64,000 bases of DNA from JACKCR01 sp041390305 (GTDB taxonomy: Bacteria > Eisenbacteria > RBG-16-71-46 > CAIMUX01), in assembly GCA_041390305.1 (NCBI GenBank), contig JAWKQE010000003.1, positions 186,001 to 250,000 on the forward strand, written 5' to 3'. Shown in pieces: positions 45,465-55,514 of the stretch. Positions within the stretch are counted from its first letter, which is position 1; each line of letters starts with the position of its first letter. Under the pieces are notes generated by a model that saw only the letters and a list, made by a program, of their open reading frames with translations, was not told the DNA's origin and ran no database searches. The translations under genes were made by a program, and so were the position numbers.

Positions 45465-46184
45465 ATGAACACGCATCGTCTGAGGACATCGAGAAGGAAC
45501 CCACACCGTCTCTCGTTCCTCGCACTCGGTCTCGTCACTATGTTGCTGCTCGGGGCGCCGGCCTGTTCGCCCGACTACCACGAAACCGTGGGGCCGACGG
45601 TCCCCGTCCCGAACCTCTTTGGAAGAGTGACGCGGGAAGGGGCGGCCGCTCCGGACCTCAAACTCGCGATCGAGGACTCGGCGGAAGTGGAGCTGTCGGC
45701 GGCCCGGACGAACAGCGGCGGTTGGTTCGAGTTCGAGGAGGTTCCGGCCGGTGCGTGGACGGTACGGATCGACTCCCAGGAGCCCACGGACTTCGCCCGT
45801 CTCACCTATGAGTTCACATTCCTCGACCCGGAAGCCGGACTGACTCTCCCCGACCTGGAGATCGGGCTCGGCGAGTTCGACGTGAAGAAGCCGAACGAAG
45901 GCGCCCAGGAACCGGTCCCCGGCTTCTTTTCTCCCCTCGAGTTCCGGTGGAGCGGACTCGGTGGTGAGAAGCAGATCCGGTTCTATCGGGACTCCGACGG
46001 GGCTCCCGTTTGGTTCAGCGCGAAGACGACGGCTGACATCGTGCGTTGGAACGGCATCGGCAACCAGGGCGAGTTCCAGAACGTTTCCGTGCCGCCGGGT
46101 GACTACCGGTGGCGCATTCGAGTCGACGGAGCGGGCACGGTCCGTTACTACACGGCCTACCGGGCCCTGACTCTCGAGGAGTAG
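45465..46184 (+). CDS. Lipoprotein with regulatory-like beta domain
   Basis: The ATG at 45465 follows GAGGAAACCAGGG; a GTG at 45450 overlapping the previous stop is the alternative. Lipobox LLLGAPAC with lipid Cys 34. Residues 50-130 resemble a carboxypeptidase-regulatory-like beta sandwich: LFGRVTREGAAAPDLKLAIEDSAEVELSAARTNSGGWFEFEEVPAGAWTVRID. The rest is beta-rich (FFSPLEFRWSGLGGEKQIRFYRD, GDYRWRIRVDGAGTVRYYTAYRALTLEE). 239 residues. Located between the propeller and glycosyltransferase genes in one run. Role unknown; an envelope anchor for the exported material is possible. Confidence 0.72.
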   Translation: MNTHRLRTSRRNPHRLSFLALGLVTMLLLGAPACSPDYHETVGPTVPVPNLFGRVTREGAAAPDLKLAIEDSAEVELSAARTNSGGWFEFEEVPAGAWTVRIDSQEPTDFARLTYEFTFLDPEAGLTLPDLEIGLGEFDVKKPNEGAQEPVPGFFSPLEFRWSGLGGEKQIRFYRDSDGAPVWFSAKTTADIVRWNGIGNQGEFQNVSVPPGDYRWRIRVDGAGTVRYYTAYRALTLEE

Positions 46185-46188
46185 CCCC

Positions 46189-49100
46189 GTGCGACTTGCT
46201 TACATTGCGAAGATGTTCCCGCGTGTCTCCGAGACGTTCATCGCGAACGAGATCAGAGAACTCGGCAGGCACGGAATCGACGTCCACGTCCTTTCGCTTC
46301 TGCCCACGACGGTGAAGAAGCTCTGGCCGGAAGTCGAGGACCTCGCCAACGGTACGACAGTCGTTCCGGACCCGAGCGCCGACCGCTGGCATACGTTCTC
46401 CCTGCAGTTCCGTCTTCTCCGACGCCGGCCCGGTCGGTACGTGGCAGCATTCGCGCGATGCCTTGCCCGCCGTTCCTCCAGAGCCTGGAAGCGGTTCTTT
46501 CAGGCGGGCCATCTCCTCGACTACTGCGATGCGAACCAGATCGACCACATCCACGCGGCGTTCGCCCACACGCCGACCAGCGTTGCGTATTGGGTGAAGC
46601 GCCTCGGTGGTCCGGAGTTCAGCTTCACGGCCCACGCGAAGGACCTCTACCTGTCCGATCGGGATTCGATCCGGAACAAGATGGAGGCCGCCCGTTTCGT
46701 CTGGACGTGCACGGAAGCGAACGGTGTCTACCTGCGCGGCATCGGGAGCTCGACGCCGATCGAGGTCGGGTACCACGGAATCGATCTGACCCGGTTCGCG
46801 TGTACGTCGTGCGAAGCGGAGCGTGCGACGAGCGGATCACAGGCCTCGGCGACGCTTCGCATCCTCACCCTTTGCCGGCTCGTTCCGAAGAAGGGGCTTC
46901 CCCATCTCGTCGACGCGATCGGGGAACTCCGTCGTCGTGGCGTGTCCGGATTCGAGCTCGTCCTCGGTGGAGACGGTCCGGAGCGTCAGGGGCTGGAGGA
47001 GCAGGTCGAGCGGCTAGGTCTCGCCGGTACGGTCCGTTTCGTCGGTACGCTCCTCTCCGAACAGGTGCGCCAGGCCTACCGCGAAGCCGATCTCTTCGTC
47101 CTTCCGTGCGTCGTCCTCGAGAACGGCGATCGCGACGGGATTCCGAACGTCCTCGTGGAGGCGATGGCGACGGGCGTGCCTGTCGTGAGCACGCGCGTCT
47201 CCGGGATCCCCGAACTGATCGACGACGGCGTGTCGGGGCGACTGGTCGAGCCGGGCAACGCGCACGACCTGGCCGACGCCATCCTCGAGCTGCTCCGTTC
47301 GCCCTCGCTCCGGTCGAGCTTCTCCACGGCGGGGCTCGAGAAGGTGCGGGAACGGTTCGACCTCCACGGCAACAGCGGTCGACTCGCGGACAGGCTGCGG
47401 AGTCACCAGGCGGTTCGGCGCGTTCACTACGTGTCGCAGGATCTCGGCATCCCGGTCCGCGGACACAAGGGAGCGTCGGCTCACGTTCGGCAGATCGCCA
47501 ATCAGCTCGCGAAGCGGAGCATCGCCGTCACCGTGATCTCCCCGGAGCCTGGGCCGGAGCCACCGGAAGGGAACGCGTTCGACCTCCCGATCGTGGAAGT
47601 GACTCCGCCTGCGTGGGCGACTACGTGGATGAAGCGGAGTGCCAAGGACACGTCGGAACGCCAGGTAAAGAAGGAAGCCCGTCGTCTTCTCCACAACCTG
47701 AACATGTTCGCCGCGCTCTGGCGGATGCCACGTCCGGACTTCGTGTATGAACGGTACGCGCTCTGCGCCGTTGCGACGGGGCTCTACTGCAAGCTGCGTG
47801 GGATTCCCTGGATCCTCGAGGTGAATGCACCTCTCGCCGACGAAGAGGCGCGGTTTCGTGGCCTGCGTTGGGGGACTCTGACCCGCACTCTCGAACGGTG
47901 GTGTCTCCGCAACGCAGGCGCCGTCTTCGTGGTCTCCCATGCCCTCCGCCGGTGGGCTCTCGAACTGGGCGTGCACCCCGATCGTGTCACCACGCTTCCC
48001 AACGGAGTCGACCGGGGAGGTTCCATCCCGACCTGTCGGGTAGCTCGGTACGTGCTCGTCTCGGATTCGATGCCAGCGACGTGGTCGTGGCGTTCTCCGG
48101 ATCACCAAGCCTCTGGCACGGCGGCGACGTGCTGCTCGACGCGTTCCTCGAGGCACGCGAGACCATTCCGTCGCTCCGACTGCTCTTCGTGGGAGAGGGG
48201 CCGGAGAAGAAGGCGCTGGAGAAGCGGGCCCGGAAGAAGGGCGTGGACGCGTTCGTCACGTTCACCGGCGCCGTTCCTCACGAGCAGGTACCGGAGCTCC
48301 TCGCGGCTTCCGACGTCCTCACGGCGCCGTATCTTCCGCACGACGATTTCTACTTCTCGCCTCTCAAGGTGCTCGAATACCTCGCCGCGGGCCGTCCTGT
48401 CGTGGCTTCGGGTATCGGCGAGATCTGGGAGCTCGTCGACGACTCGTGTGGCCGTCTCGTCGAGCCCGGTAGTGTGAAGGAACTCGCCCGGACCCTGATC
48501 GAGCTGGGTGCCGACCCCGATCTCCGTCGTGCACTCGGTGAACGAGCGCGGGAACGCACTCGGGGAGCCGACTGGTTCGATCGCGCGTCGACCGTTCTGG
48601 ACGCCGCGGAGACGTTGGCGGGAGTGCGCCCCGCGGCTCCGCGCGAGCGTGTCGGGTACGTCCTCAAGATGTTCCCCCGCTTCTCGGAGACCTTCGTTCT
48701 CCGCGAGGTCCTCGAGCTCGAACGCCAGGGGATGGAGGTGAGGACGTTCTCGATGAAGGTTCCTCATGGTCCGCAGCAGGTCGACGTGCACAAGGTGCAT
48801 GCGCTCCAGAGCGTACTCCCGGACCCGAATCGGTTTCCGTCTGCCGGTACTCTGGGGGCGCACGGACGGTGCGTGCTCCGTTCTCCCTCGCGCTACTTCG
48901 GAGCACTGAAGTTCGCGGTGACCCGTCGGGATCGCAAGGCGATCGACAAGTTCGTCCAGGCCGGCGTCGTGGCGGACCGGTGCGCGAAGGAGAACATCGG
49001 TCACCTCCACGCCCACTTCGCGAGTGGTCCGACGCGGGTCGTGAAGCTGGCCTCGATGATCTCGGGCGTGCCGTTCTCCTTCACTGCCCACGCCAAGGAC

Positions 49101-50216
49101 CTCTACTGGCACGGTCACCGGCATGGGACGAGCAAGAAGCTGAAGAAGCGGGTCCAGCTGGCCCGGTTCGTCGCGGTGATCAGTCAGGAGAATCAACGTT
49201 TCATCGAGAGCCAGGGATTCAAAGTGAAGGAAGGACGGATCCGTCCGCTCTACATCGGCCTCCGAATGGACGACTACCGGTTCGTGCTTCCGAGCAGCCG
49301 TCCCGGGAGCCCTCGGCCGGTCGTTCTCGCCGTGGGACGCCTCATCGAGAAGAAGGGGTTCGACGTTCTGCTCGACGCGGCGGCCCAGCTGGTCCGTCGC
49401 GGTGTGAGATTCCGTCTCGTGATCGCGGGTGAGGGACCTGAGGAGCAGCCACTCCGTGGCCGCATTCGCGAGTTGGGTCTCGAAGGAACGGCGTATCTCC
49501 TCGGCGCCGTGCCGCTCGAGAGGCTTCGGAAGCGCTACTACTCCCGTGCGCGCGTCCTCGCGCAGCCTTGTGTCGTCGCCAAGGACGGGGACCAGGACGG
49601 AATCCCCACGGTGTTGCTCGAGGCGATGGCGCTCGGCGTGCCCGTGATCTCCACCAAGGTCTCCGGCATTCCCGAGGCGATCACGGACGGTGACAACGGC
49701 TTCCTCACCGAACCCGGCGAAGTCGGCCTTCTCGCGGAGCGGATCGAGCAGCTCCTCTCGGACGTCGCGTTCGCGGACGAGATGGCCCGGAGGGGAAGGG
49801 CGCGGGCAGAAGAGCAGTTCGACCTCGTGCGGAACGTCGGGGCTCTCAGGAAGCTGTTCCGTCGCTCGATCGCGGGATGGCCCTCGCGCGAGGAATGGCA
49901 GAGCCTCCAGGCCTCCTGGGGTGACACCGACGACGAGATCCCCACCTTCGTCCGTGGGGCAGAGATCGCTGCTCCGGAGCCGGCTCCCGTGTGGGGCCGC
50001 GCGTCGGTCGAGGTCGAGGTCGCGGTCGTGGAAGGCGATTCCTTGGCTGTGGATGCCGAGACTCCGGGGAGTGCGAGTGTCGAGTCCCTCCTGCAGGGAT
50101 CGACGTCGCTTCGGTCCGCAGCCCCGGGACCGAACTCCCCGGAGTCGACGGCGCATCTCTCCGCTCGTGGCGTTGGTGCGAGGCGGGATGTGCAGTGGGG
50201 TGACGCTGCGTGGTGA
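46189..50216 (+). CDS. Three-domain GT4 glycosyltransferase fusion (one frameshift)
   Basis: One continuous reading of about 1,340 residues once a single frameshift near 48010 is repaired. Domain 1 (about 1-400): MRLAYIAKMFPRVSETFIANEIREL, FSFTAHAKDLY, LTLCRLVPKKGLPHLVDAI, GIPNVLVEAMATGVPVVSTRVSGIPELI. Domain 2 (about 405-795): VHYVSQDLGIPVRGHKGASAHVRQIANQL, RNAGAVFVVSHALRRWA, SGSPSLWHGGDVLLDAF, SPLKVLEYLAAGRPVVAS. Domain 3 (about 815-1230): VGYVLKMFPRFSETFVLREVLELE, FSFTAHAKDLYWHG, LAVGRLIEKKGFDVLLDAA, GIPTVLLEAMALGVPVISTKVSGIPEAI. A 110-residue acidic tail follows. Domains 1 and 3 are close relatives. Predicted cytoplasmic enzyme building an oligosaccharide in three steps (inference). Confidence 0.85.
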
Positions 50217-53200
50217 CGCTTCCGAAGAGAGTGCGGGACCTCTCCCGCTTCCTGAGGTTCCGAGGACGGCTTGCGCCCTATCTGGCACCTCATCGTGGGG
50301 GATTCGCGGGGGCGATCGGACTCTCGCTTCTCTTCGCCGCCGTGCGTCTGCTCGAGCCCTGGCCGCTCCAGATCGTGCTCGACCAGGTCGTGCTCGGAAA
50401 ACCGACGCAGCTTCCCTCCGGCATCGATCCGCTCCGTTGGGTGGGTGGGGATCCGATGCTCCTCCTCGGTCTCGCCGCTGCCGCGGTGCTCGTGTTCGCT
50501 CTCGTTTCGGGAGGGATCTACTACGCGCAGACGGTCCTGGTCGCACGGATCGGCCAGGTCATCATCCGGGACCTCCGCGAGGACGTGTTCCATCACCTCC
50601 TCCGTCACTCCCTCGCTTTCCATCGGAAGAACGACCCGGGTGACCTCCTCATGCGGCTCACCGGCGACATGATCTTCCTCCGCGAGATGATCCTCGCGAC
50701 GGTCGTGACGATGACGGGCGAGCTGATCGTCCTCCTCTCGACCCTCGTTCTCATGTTCCTCGTCAGTCCCAAGCTCACCCTCGTGACGCTCGCCATTGCG
50801 CCCGCGCTCGCCCTTCTCTTCCGGGCCTTCCGTGGACGGATGCGTGACGCGGCCCGCAAGCAGCGGAAGCGCGAGGGACAGATCGCCCGCCGGATCGCGG
50901 AGACGCTTCTCGCCGTTCCGATGATCCAGTCGTTCACGGCCGAGACGCACGAGGACGACCGGTTCCGCAAGATGTGCAAGCGGAGCGAGCGGATCGGCCT
51001 CCGTGCCGCGCGCCTCGAAGCGGGGATGCAGCGGACGGTCGAGATCCTGATCGCACTCGGGACCTGCCTCGTTCTCTGGTTCGGGATTCGAGAGATCCTC
51101 GCCGAGTCGATCACCCCGGGTGTCTTCCTCGTGTTCCTCGCGTACCTGCGCGCGCTCTTCAAGCCCGTGCGCAAGCTCGCGAAGGTCGCGGAGCGGACGG
51201 CACGTGCGTCCGCGGCAGCCGAACGGATCCTCGAGGTCCTCGAGAGCTCGCGCGACGTCAAGGACTCGAAGAAAGCGCTCCCCGCACCGCCTCTCTGCGG
51301 CGCTATCCGGCTCGAAGACGTCGGGTTCACGTACGAAGACGGCACGGTTGCACTCGCCGGCATCACCGCGGACGTCGCGCCAGGAGAACAGATCGCGATC
51401 GCCGGGCGCTCGGGAGCCGGGAAGTCGACACTCTTCTCGATCCTCCTCGGATTCCATCGTCCGACGAGCGGACGGGTCTACCTCGACGGACAGAAGGCGA
51501 GGCATTTCACGCTCGAGAGCCTCAGGAAGCAGATCGCCTACCTTCCCCAGGACGCGTTCGTGGTCGCGGGAACCGTGCGGGAGAATCTCCACTACGGGAA
51601 GCCGACCGCCAACGACGAGGAACTCTGGAGCGCGCTCGAACTCGCGGAGATCGCGGACTACGTGCGCTCCCTGCCCGGAGGGCTCGACGCTCCGATCGCG
51701 TCCCGCGGTCAGTCACTGTCGGGTGGCCAGAAGCAGCGCCTCGCGATCGCGCGGGCCGTGCTGAAGGACGCGCCGATCCTGCTCCTCGATGAGCCGACGA
51801 GCGGCCTCGATCCCGAGACCGAAGCGGCCGTGCTCCGTAGTCTGGGGCGTCTCCGCTCCAGCCGCACCACGCTCGTCATCGCGCACCGTCCGGAGACGGT
51901 GCGGAGCGCAGACCGGGTCTGGATCCTCGATCGGGGACAACTGATCGAAGACGTCGCGCCGGACGCCGTCGGCGAGATTCTGCTGGATGACCTCGCGGAC
52001 GATCGTGGCGCCGGCCACGCCGTTCCCGGAAACCGCGTCGCCGCTACCTCGGCGTCCAGCGCCGCCGCGGGTCCGCCCCTTCCGATTCCGAATCTGCAGT
52101 ACGACGAAGGCGTGCGTGGAGTCGCGCGACTGGCCGAGCCCGAGGGGAAGAAGCGGTTTCTCGTGGAGTTGGACGCCGTTCTCGACGCGTCGTCCTCGCG
52201 CGACGCCGCGGAAGGTGCCACAGTTTCCTCGACTCCGCGCAAGCCGCTCGCAAAGGACCGTTCCGTCGAGCTCACGGGCGTCAAGCAGCGGATCGGGCAG
52301 CGTGCCCTCCTCCGCGTGAGCAACTCGGCCGAGACCTGGTACGTGAAGCTGTTCCGCGGACGCGGAGGGGATCGGCTCGCCGCCGCCCATGCCACGGAGG
52401 CGATCGCGAATGCGGCGGGGATCCGGATCCCGCGCACGCTCGGGTGGATCGATCGCTACCGCGCGCTCGTGATCGAGGACGCGCGAGGCACGGCGTGGTT
52501 CGACCTCGAACTCGAGGAGCGGATCCTGCTCGCACGGCGGCTCGGCGCGAGTCTCTCGAGCCTCCACGCGCGGGTGGCTCCCGAGGAGTGGAGCCGTGTC
52601 GAGGACGAGCGCGTTCGTCTGGACCGGGCGGTGGATCGTGCCCGCGAACACGGCGGCGAAGTCTGGACCACGATCTCGGCGTTCTGGGAGTCCTCGGTCC
52701 TTCGGCTCTTCGACGAGCGAACCGCGCCGGACGACCCGACGGCGCGAAGCGCCGAGCTGCTTCTCGTTCCGATCCACGGGGACGTACATCCGGATCAGGT
52801 GCGGAGCGGCTCGGGTGGCGCCTTGGTCCTTCTCGATTGGGATGCCGCGGGTCTCGGCGAGGCGACCCGCGACATCGGGAACGTGCTCGCCCACCTCGAA
52901 CTCGACGCGGCCCGGGGCGTGCTCACGGAAGACGAGGCGCAGTCGTTGGCGGAGGCGTTCCTCGGCGGCGTTCGCTCTCCTGTCGGGCGGGACTCCGCAA
53001 GCGTCCTGCATCCGTCCGAGACAGGTTCGCGTGGTGGGGAGGGGCTCGAAGTTCGCGATGTCGACATCGACTGGCATCGGAGGAGCACTCTCCTCAGGCT
53101 CGCCGCTCTCTACTCGGATCCATCGTTCGGAACTCGTGCACCCAATCCGCCGACCTTGGCCCTCGATCTGCTCCGCCGAGCGGATCGGCGCACGCGGCTC

Positions 53201-53254
53201 GCGTCCACCGGGCCGACATACCGCCCGTCAGTCGTCGCACAAGAAGTGAGGTGA
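50210..53254 (+). CDS. ABC exporter fused to an aminoglycoside-phosphotransferase-like kinase
   Basis: An intact frame of 1,014 residues. TMD (about 20-330): six hydrophobic helices, e.g. GAIGLSLLFAAVRLLEPWPLQIVLDQV. NBD (about 360-590): Walker A IAGRSGAGKST near 400, IAYLPQDAFVVAGTVREN, signature SLSGGQKQRLAIARA, DEPTSGLD near 527, VIAHRPE. After a disordered linker (about 590-690) a kinase domain: WYVKLFRGRGGDRLAAAHATEAI, ALVIEDARGTAW, IPIHGD-type VPIHGDVHPDQVRSG near 855 and VLLDWDAAGLGEATRDIGNVLAHLE. The catalytic HGD and DWD are present; the usual Mg-ligand Asn of HGDxHxxN is Gln. GTG at 50210 or 50213 overlaps the previous stop. It likely exports and perhaps phosphorylates the product of the GT4 enzyme. 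Confidence 0.88.
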   Translation: MVTLPKRVRDLSRFLRFRGRLAPYLAPHRGGFAGAIGLSLLFAAVRLLEPWPLQIVLDQVVLGKPTQLPSGIDPLRWVGGDPMLLLGLAAAAVLVFALVSGGIYYAQTVLVARIGQVIIRDLREDVFHHLLRHSLAFHRKNDPGDLLMRLTGDMIFLREMILATVVTMTGELIVLLSTLVLMFLVSPKLTLVTLAIAPALALLFRAFRGRMRDAARKQRKREGQIARRIAETLLAVPMIQSFTAETHEDDRFRKMCKRSERIGLRAARLEAGMQRTVEILIALGTCLVLWFGIREILAESITPGVFLVFLAYLRALFKPVRKLAKVAERTARASAAAERILEVLESSRDVKDSKKALPAPPLCGAIRLEDVGFTYEDGTVALAGITADVAPGEQIAIAGRSGAGKSTLFSILLGFHRPTSGRVYLDGQKARHFTLESLRKQIAYLPQDAFVVAGTVRENLHYGKPTANDEELWSALELAEIADYVRSLPGGLDAPIASRGQSLSGGQKQRLAIARAVLKDAPILLLDEPTSGLDPETEAAVLRSLGRLRSSRTTLVIAHRPETVRSADRVWILDRGQLIEDVAPDAVGEILLDDLADDRGAGHAVPGNRVAATSASSAAAGPPLPIPNLQYDEGVRGVARLAEPEGKKRFLVELDAVLDASSSRDAAEGATVSSTPRKPLAKDRSVELTGVKQRIGQRALLRVSNSAETWYVKLFRGRGGDRLAAAHATEAIANAAGIRIPRTLGWIDRYRALVIEDARGTAWFDLELEERILLARRLGASLSSLHARVAPEEWSRVEDERVRLDRAVDRAREHGGEVWTTISAFWESSVLRLFDERTAPDDPTARSAELLLVPIHGDVHPDQVRSGSGGALVLLDWDAAGLGEATRDIGNVLAHLELDAARGVLTEDEAQSLAEAFLGGVRSPVGRDSASVLHPSETGSRGGEGLEVRDVDIDWHRRSTLLRLAALYSDPSFGTRAPNPPTLALDLLRRADRRTRLASTGPTYRPSVVAQEVR

Positions 53255-53259
53255 TTCCG

Positions 53260-54282
53260 ATGCGCTTCCTCGCATCCATCGTCATCCCCGTAGTCGCCCT
53301 CGCGGCGGGCACGGGGGCCGTGGTTGCGGCCTGGACTCCGGAACTCGTGGGAGGATCGGTCAGCGGAGGCTTCGAGTCTCGGCCGATCGAGGGGCTCGAG
53401 TCGGACATCGACCCGAGTACCGGCAGTGGCGACGGACGCTACTGGTACGCGCCGCCCGAAGACTGGGGTGGAACGTTCGAGGTCTGGTCTCGTTGGAAGA
53501 TCCGGTCGTCTCTGGGGAAGAGCAAGGTGAAACTCTCGTACGCGCGGAACGACTGGGTCGACGGTGAGATCTTCGCCCGCAACATTCTCGGTTTCACCCT
53601 CGTTCACGATCTCGGTGGCGGCTACGAACTCGACCTCGACGCGGAGTACGTTCCGGAAGTCTACAAACGGCATCGGGCCGACAAGGACGCCGGGCCGGGA
53701 GAGCCTCGGTTCCGGCCCGAAACCTACAGCGACCTCGACGTCGAGCTCGCGTTCGCTCGGGATTGGGGGCACTTCTCCACATCGATCATCGGACTCGTCG
53801 AAAGGCGGAACGAGAACGAGTGGTTCGACGAGCGCGACCGCCTCGGCTTGGGCGTTGGTGCCGGGCTCGATTTCGCTGTCTGGGAAGGGAGCCGGTTCCG
53901 ACCCTTCTACCTCCGCTCCTCCACGGAGTCGAGGAACGAGCCCGATCTCGGGTCCGATCTGTCTTTCGACGAGGACTCCTACGGACTGCGGTTCACGCAG
54001 GAGTTCCGCGACTTCCGCACCGAGCTCTACGGCAAGATCGATGTCCGTAGCTACACGACCACGGACCCGGAGGACGACAGTCGGTACGGGCGGGAGGATA
54101 CGGGGAAGTTCTTCAGCGGAAAGCTGGCCTGGCGGCCGGGCGCGCTCCAGCCGTTCCTGTCCTACGAGAAGTCGCGGAGCTCGTCTCAACTACCCGGGGT
54201 CGTCGCGGAAGAACAGGATGACGGCGAGGACGAACGGAGCCTGGTGCGCCTCGGTGTCGACTTCCAGTGGAGTCTCGACTAG
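53260..54282 (+). CDS. Outer-membrane beta-barrel protein of the glycoconjugate locus
   Basis: An intact frame of 340 residues; ATG at 53260 after GAGGTGA. Signal peptide LASIVIPVVALAAGTGAVVAA. The mature part alternates amphipathic strands: FEVWSRWKIRSSLGKSKVKLSYARNDW, YELDLDAEYVPEVYKRH, HFSTSIIGLVERRNENEWF, LGVGAGLDFAVWEGSRFRPFYLRSS, FRTELYGKIDVRSYT, ending LVRLGVDFQWSLD. About 14-16 strands are possible. Acidic turns are frequent. It is the last gene of the run before a terminator, so it could be the outer-membrane partner of the exporter (inference). No family name can be given. Confidence 0.7.
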   Translation: MRFLASIVIPVVALAAGTGAVVAAWTPELVGGSVSGGFESRPIEGLESDIDPSTGSGDGRYWYAPPEDWGGTFEVWSRWKIRSSLGKSKVKLSYARNDWVDGEIFARNILGFTLVHDLGGGYELDLDAEYVPEVYKRHRADKDAGPGEPRFRPETYSDLDVELAFARDWGHFSTSIIGLVERRNENEWFDERDRLGLGVGAGLDFAVWEGSRFRPFYLRSSTESRNEPDLGSDLSFDEDSYGLRFTQEFRDFRTELYGKIDVRSYTTTDPEDDSRYGREDTGKFFSGKLAWRPGALQPFLSYEKSRSSSQLPGVVAEEQDDGEDERSLVRLGVDFQWSLD

Positions 54283-54293
54283 GAGGGCGGGAT

Positions 54294-54323
54294 GAGGAGG
54301 GCGGGAAGCTCCCGGCCCTCCTC
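54294..54323 (+). terminator. Strong hairpin at end of glycoconjugate operon
   Basis: GAGGAGGGC-GGGA-AGC-TCCC-G-GCCCTCCTC, 13 paired bases with one bulge. It is 11 bases after the barrel gene stop, and also lies just beyond the end of the opposing DUF2892 gene. Confidence 0.7.
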
Positions 54324-54359
54324 ACCTCTCTCAACCAACAGGGTGCCAGAGGCACCGCC

Positions 54360-54554
54360 TCAGTGTGGAGTCTTGCGCATCGGGCAGGTGCTGAGGCCCA
54401 GTGGCTTGTAGAGCGGGCAGAAGCCGATCGCGGCGGTGAGCAGCGGAACGAGTCCGATGGCTCCCCACCACGCCTTGAAGTAGACCCCGGCGCCGATGAG
54501 CGCGAGGCCGAGGACGATCCGGATGATCCGATCGGTGTTGCCGACGTTACGCAT
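54360..54554 (-). CDS. DUF2892 inner-membrane protein (YgaP-like membrane part)
   Basis: A protein of 64 residues; ATG at 54554 preceded by AAGGAG. MRNVGNTDRIIRIVLGLALIGAGVYFKAWWGAIGLVPLLTAAIGFCPLYKPLGLSTC: the N-x-G-x-x-D-R-x-x-R start, two helices and the G-F-C-P-x-Y-x-x-x-G motif define DUF2892. In other bacteria this domain follows a rhodanese in YgaP; here it stands alone. It is the next gene on the same strand after the Crp/Fnr regulator, about 280 bases away, a pairing often seen. Function probably in sulfur or cyanide stress, not certain. Confidence 0.85.
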   Translation of the reverse strand: MRNVGNTDRIIRIVLGLALIGAGVYFKAWWGAIGLVPLLTAAIGFCPLYKPLGLSTCPMRKTPH

Positions 54555-54836
54555 GGGGATGCTCTCCTTCATTCTCTTTCGTAACAGGGATTCGAGTCTG
54601 CTCTTCTCGTACTCACGAAACCTGGAACGATCCTGCCTCGGGTGACTGCCGTGGTCGTCGCCGGTCCCGATCCATGGCAGGAGAGTAGAGGGTTCGGGAA
54701 CGGACCGTCTGTGAACGAGTTCACAGTCGCCGATCTTCCTTCCGCGATTTCGCGCGCCATCGGCCTCCGGATGCAGATCGGAGCTGGGAGACGCGGTCGG
54801 ACTTCCTCGGTACGCACGCACTCGGCTCAGGCGGGC

Positions 54837-55514
54837 CTAGGACTCTTCGGCCAGCTCCGCGAGCGTCGTCTGATCGGTCAGATCGATCCGCTTGCGACCC
54901 AGCGTGACGAGGCCGCGAGCCTGGAACGAGGTGAGGAGCCGACTGACGATCTCCCGCGTGCAGCCCAGGTCGTCCGCGAGTTGCTGATGGGTCACGAGCA
55001 CGGACCCTCGGGTGCGGCCGTAGCGGAGGAGGAGCGCGGCGAGCCGTGAGTCGAGACGTGCGAACGCCACCTGCTCGACGAGCACCAGCATCTCGGCGAG
55101 TCGTGTTCCGAGCATCTTGAAGACGGCCTCGCGGAAGTCCGGATTGGAGGCGATCAGTCGCTCGAAGAGATCTCCGGGGATGAGGATGCCCGCGATCTCT
55201 TCCACCGCGTCTCCACGAGCGGGATAGAGCGAACGCCCGAGGAGGCAGTTGACGGTGAGGACACAGAACTCGCCCGGTTCGATCTCGTAGAGCAGGAGCT
55301 CCCGGCCATCGGGCGACTGCTTGCTCACCCGGGCGCGACCTTCCGTGACGACCAGGAGGCCGGCGCAGGCGTCACCGTCGTCGAACAACGTCGCACCTCG
55401 GTCGAACTCGACGAAGCGGCCGTAGCGCGTCAGCTCGGCAAGGAGTCGGGAGGAGAGGGTGGCGGAAGCGGGGAGCACCTTCCGCATCGCCTCCATCTGT
55501 TCGGTCGTCAACAT
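54837..55514 (-). CDS. Crp/Fnr-family transcription regulator
   Basis: A protein of 225 residues. N-terminal cyclic-nucleotide-like barrel: RLLAELTRYGRFVEFDRGATLFDDGDACAGLLVVTEGRARVSKQSPDGRELLLYEIEPGEFCVLTVNCLLG. C-terminal winged helix: VTHQQLADDLGCTREIVSRLLTSFQARGLVTLGRKRIDL. The four-cysteine Fe-S cluster of true FNR is absent, but two cysteines in EFCVLTVNCLL could sense redox. It could in principle bind the cbb3 locus promoters since no FixK is in the window, but this is speculation. Adjacent DUF2892 gene is the more likely target. Confidence 0.9.
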   Translation of the reverse strand: MLTTEQMEAMRKVLPASATLSSRLLAELTRYGRFVEFDRGATLFDDGDACAGLLVVTEGRARVSKQSPDGRELLLYEIEPGEFCVLTVNCLLGRSLYPARGDAVEEIAGILIPGDLFERLIASNPDFREAVFKMLGTRLAEMLVLVEQVAFARLDSRLAALLLRYGRTRGSVLVTHQQLADDLGCTREIVSRLLTSFQARGLVTLGRKRIDLTDQTTLAELAEES

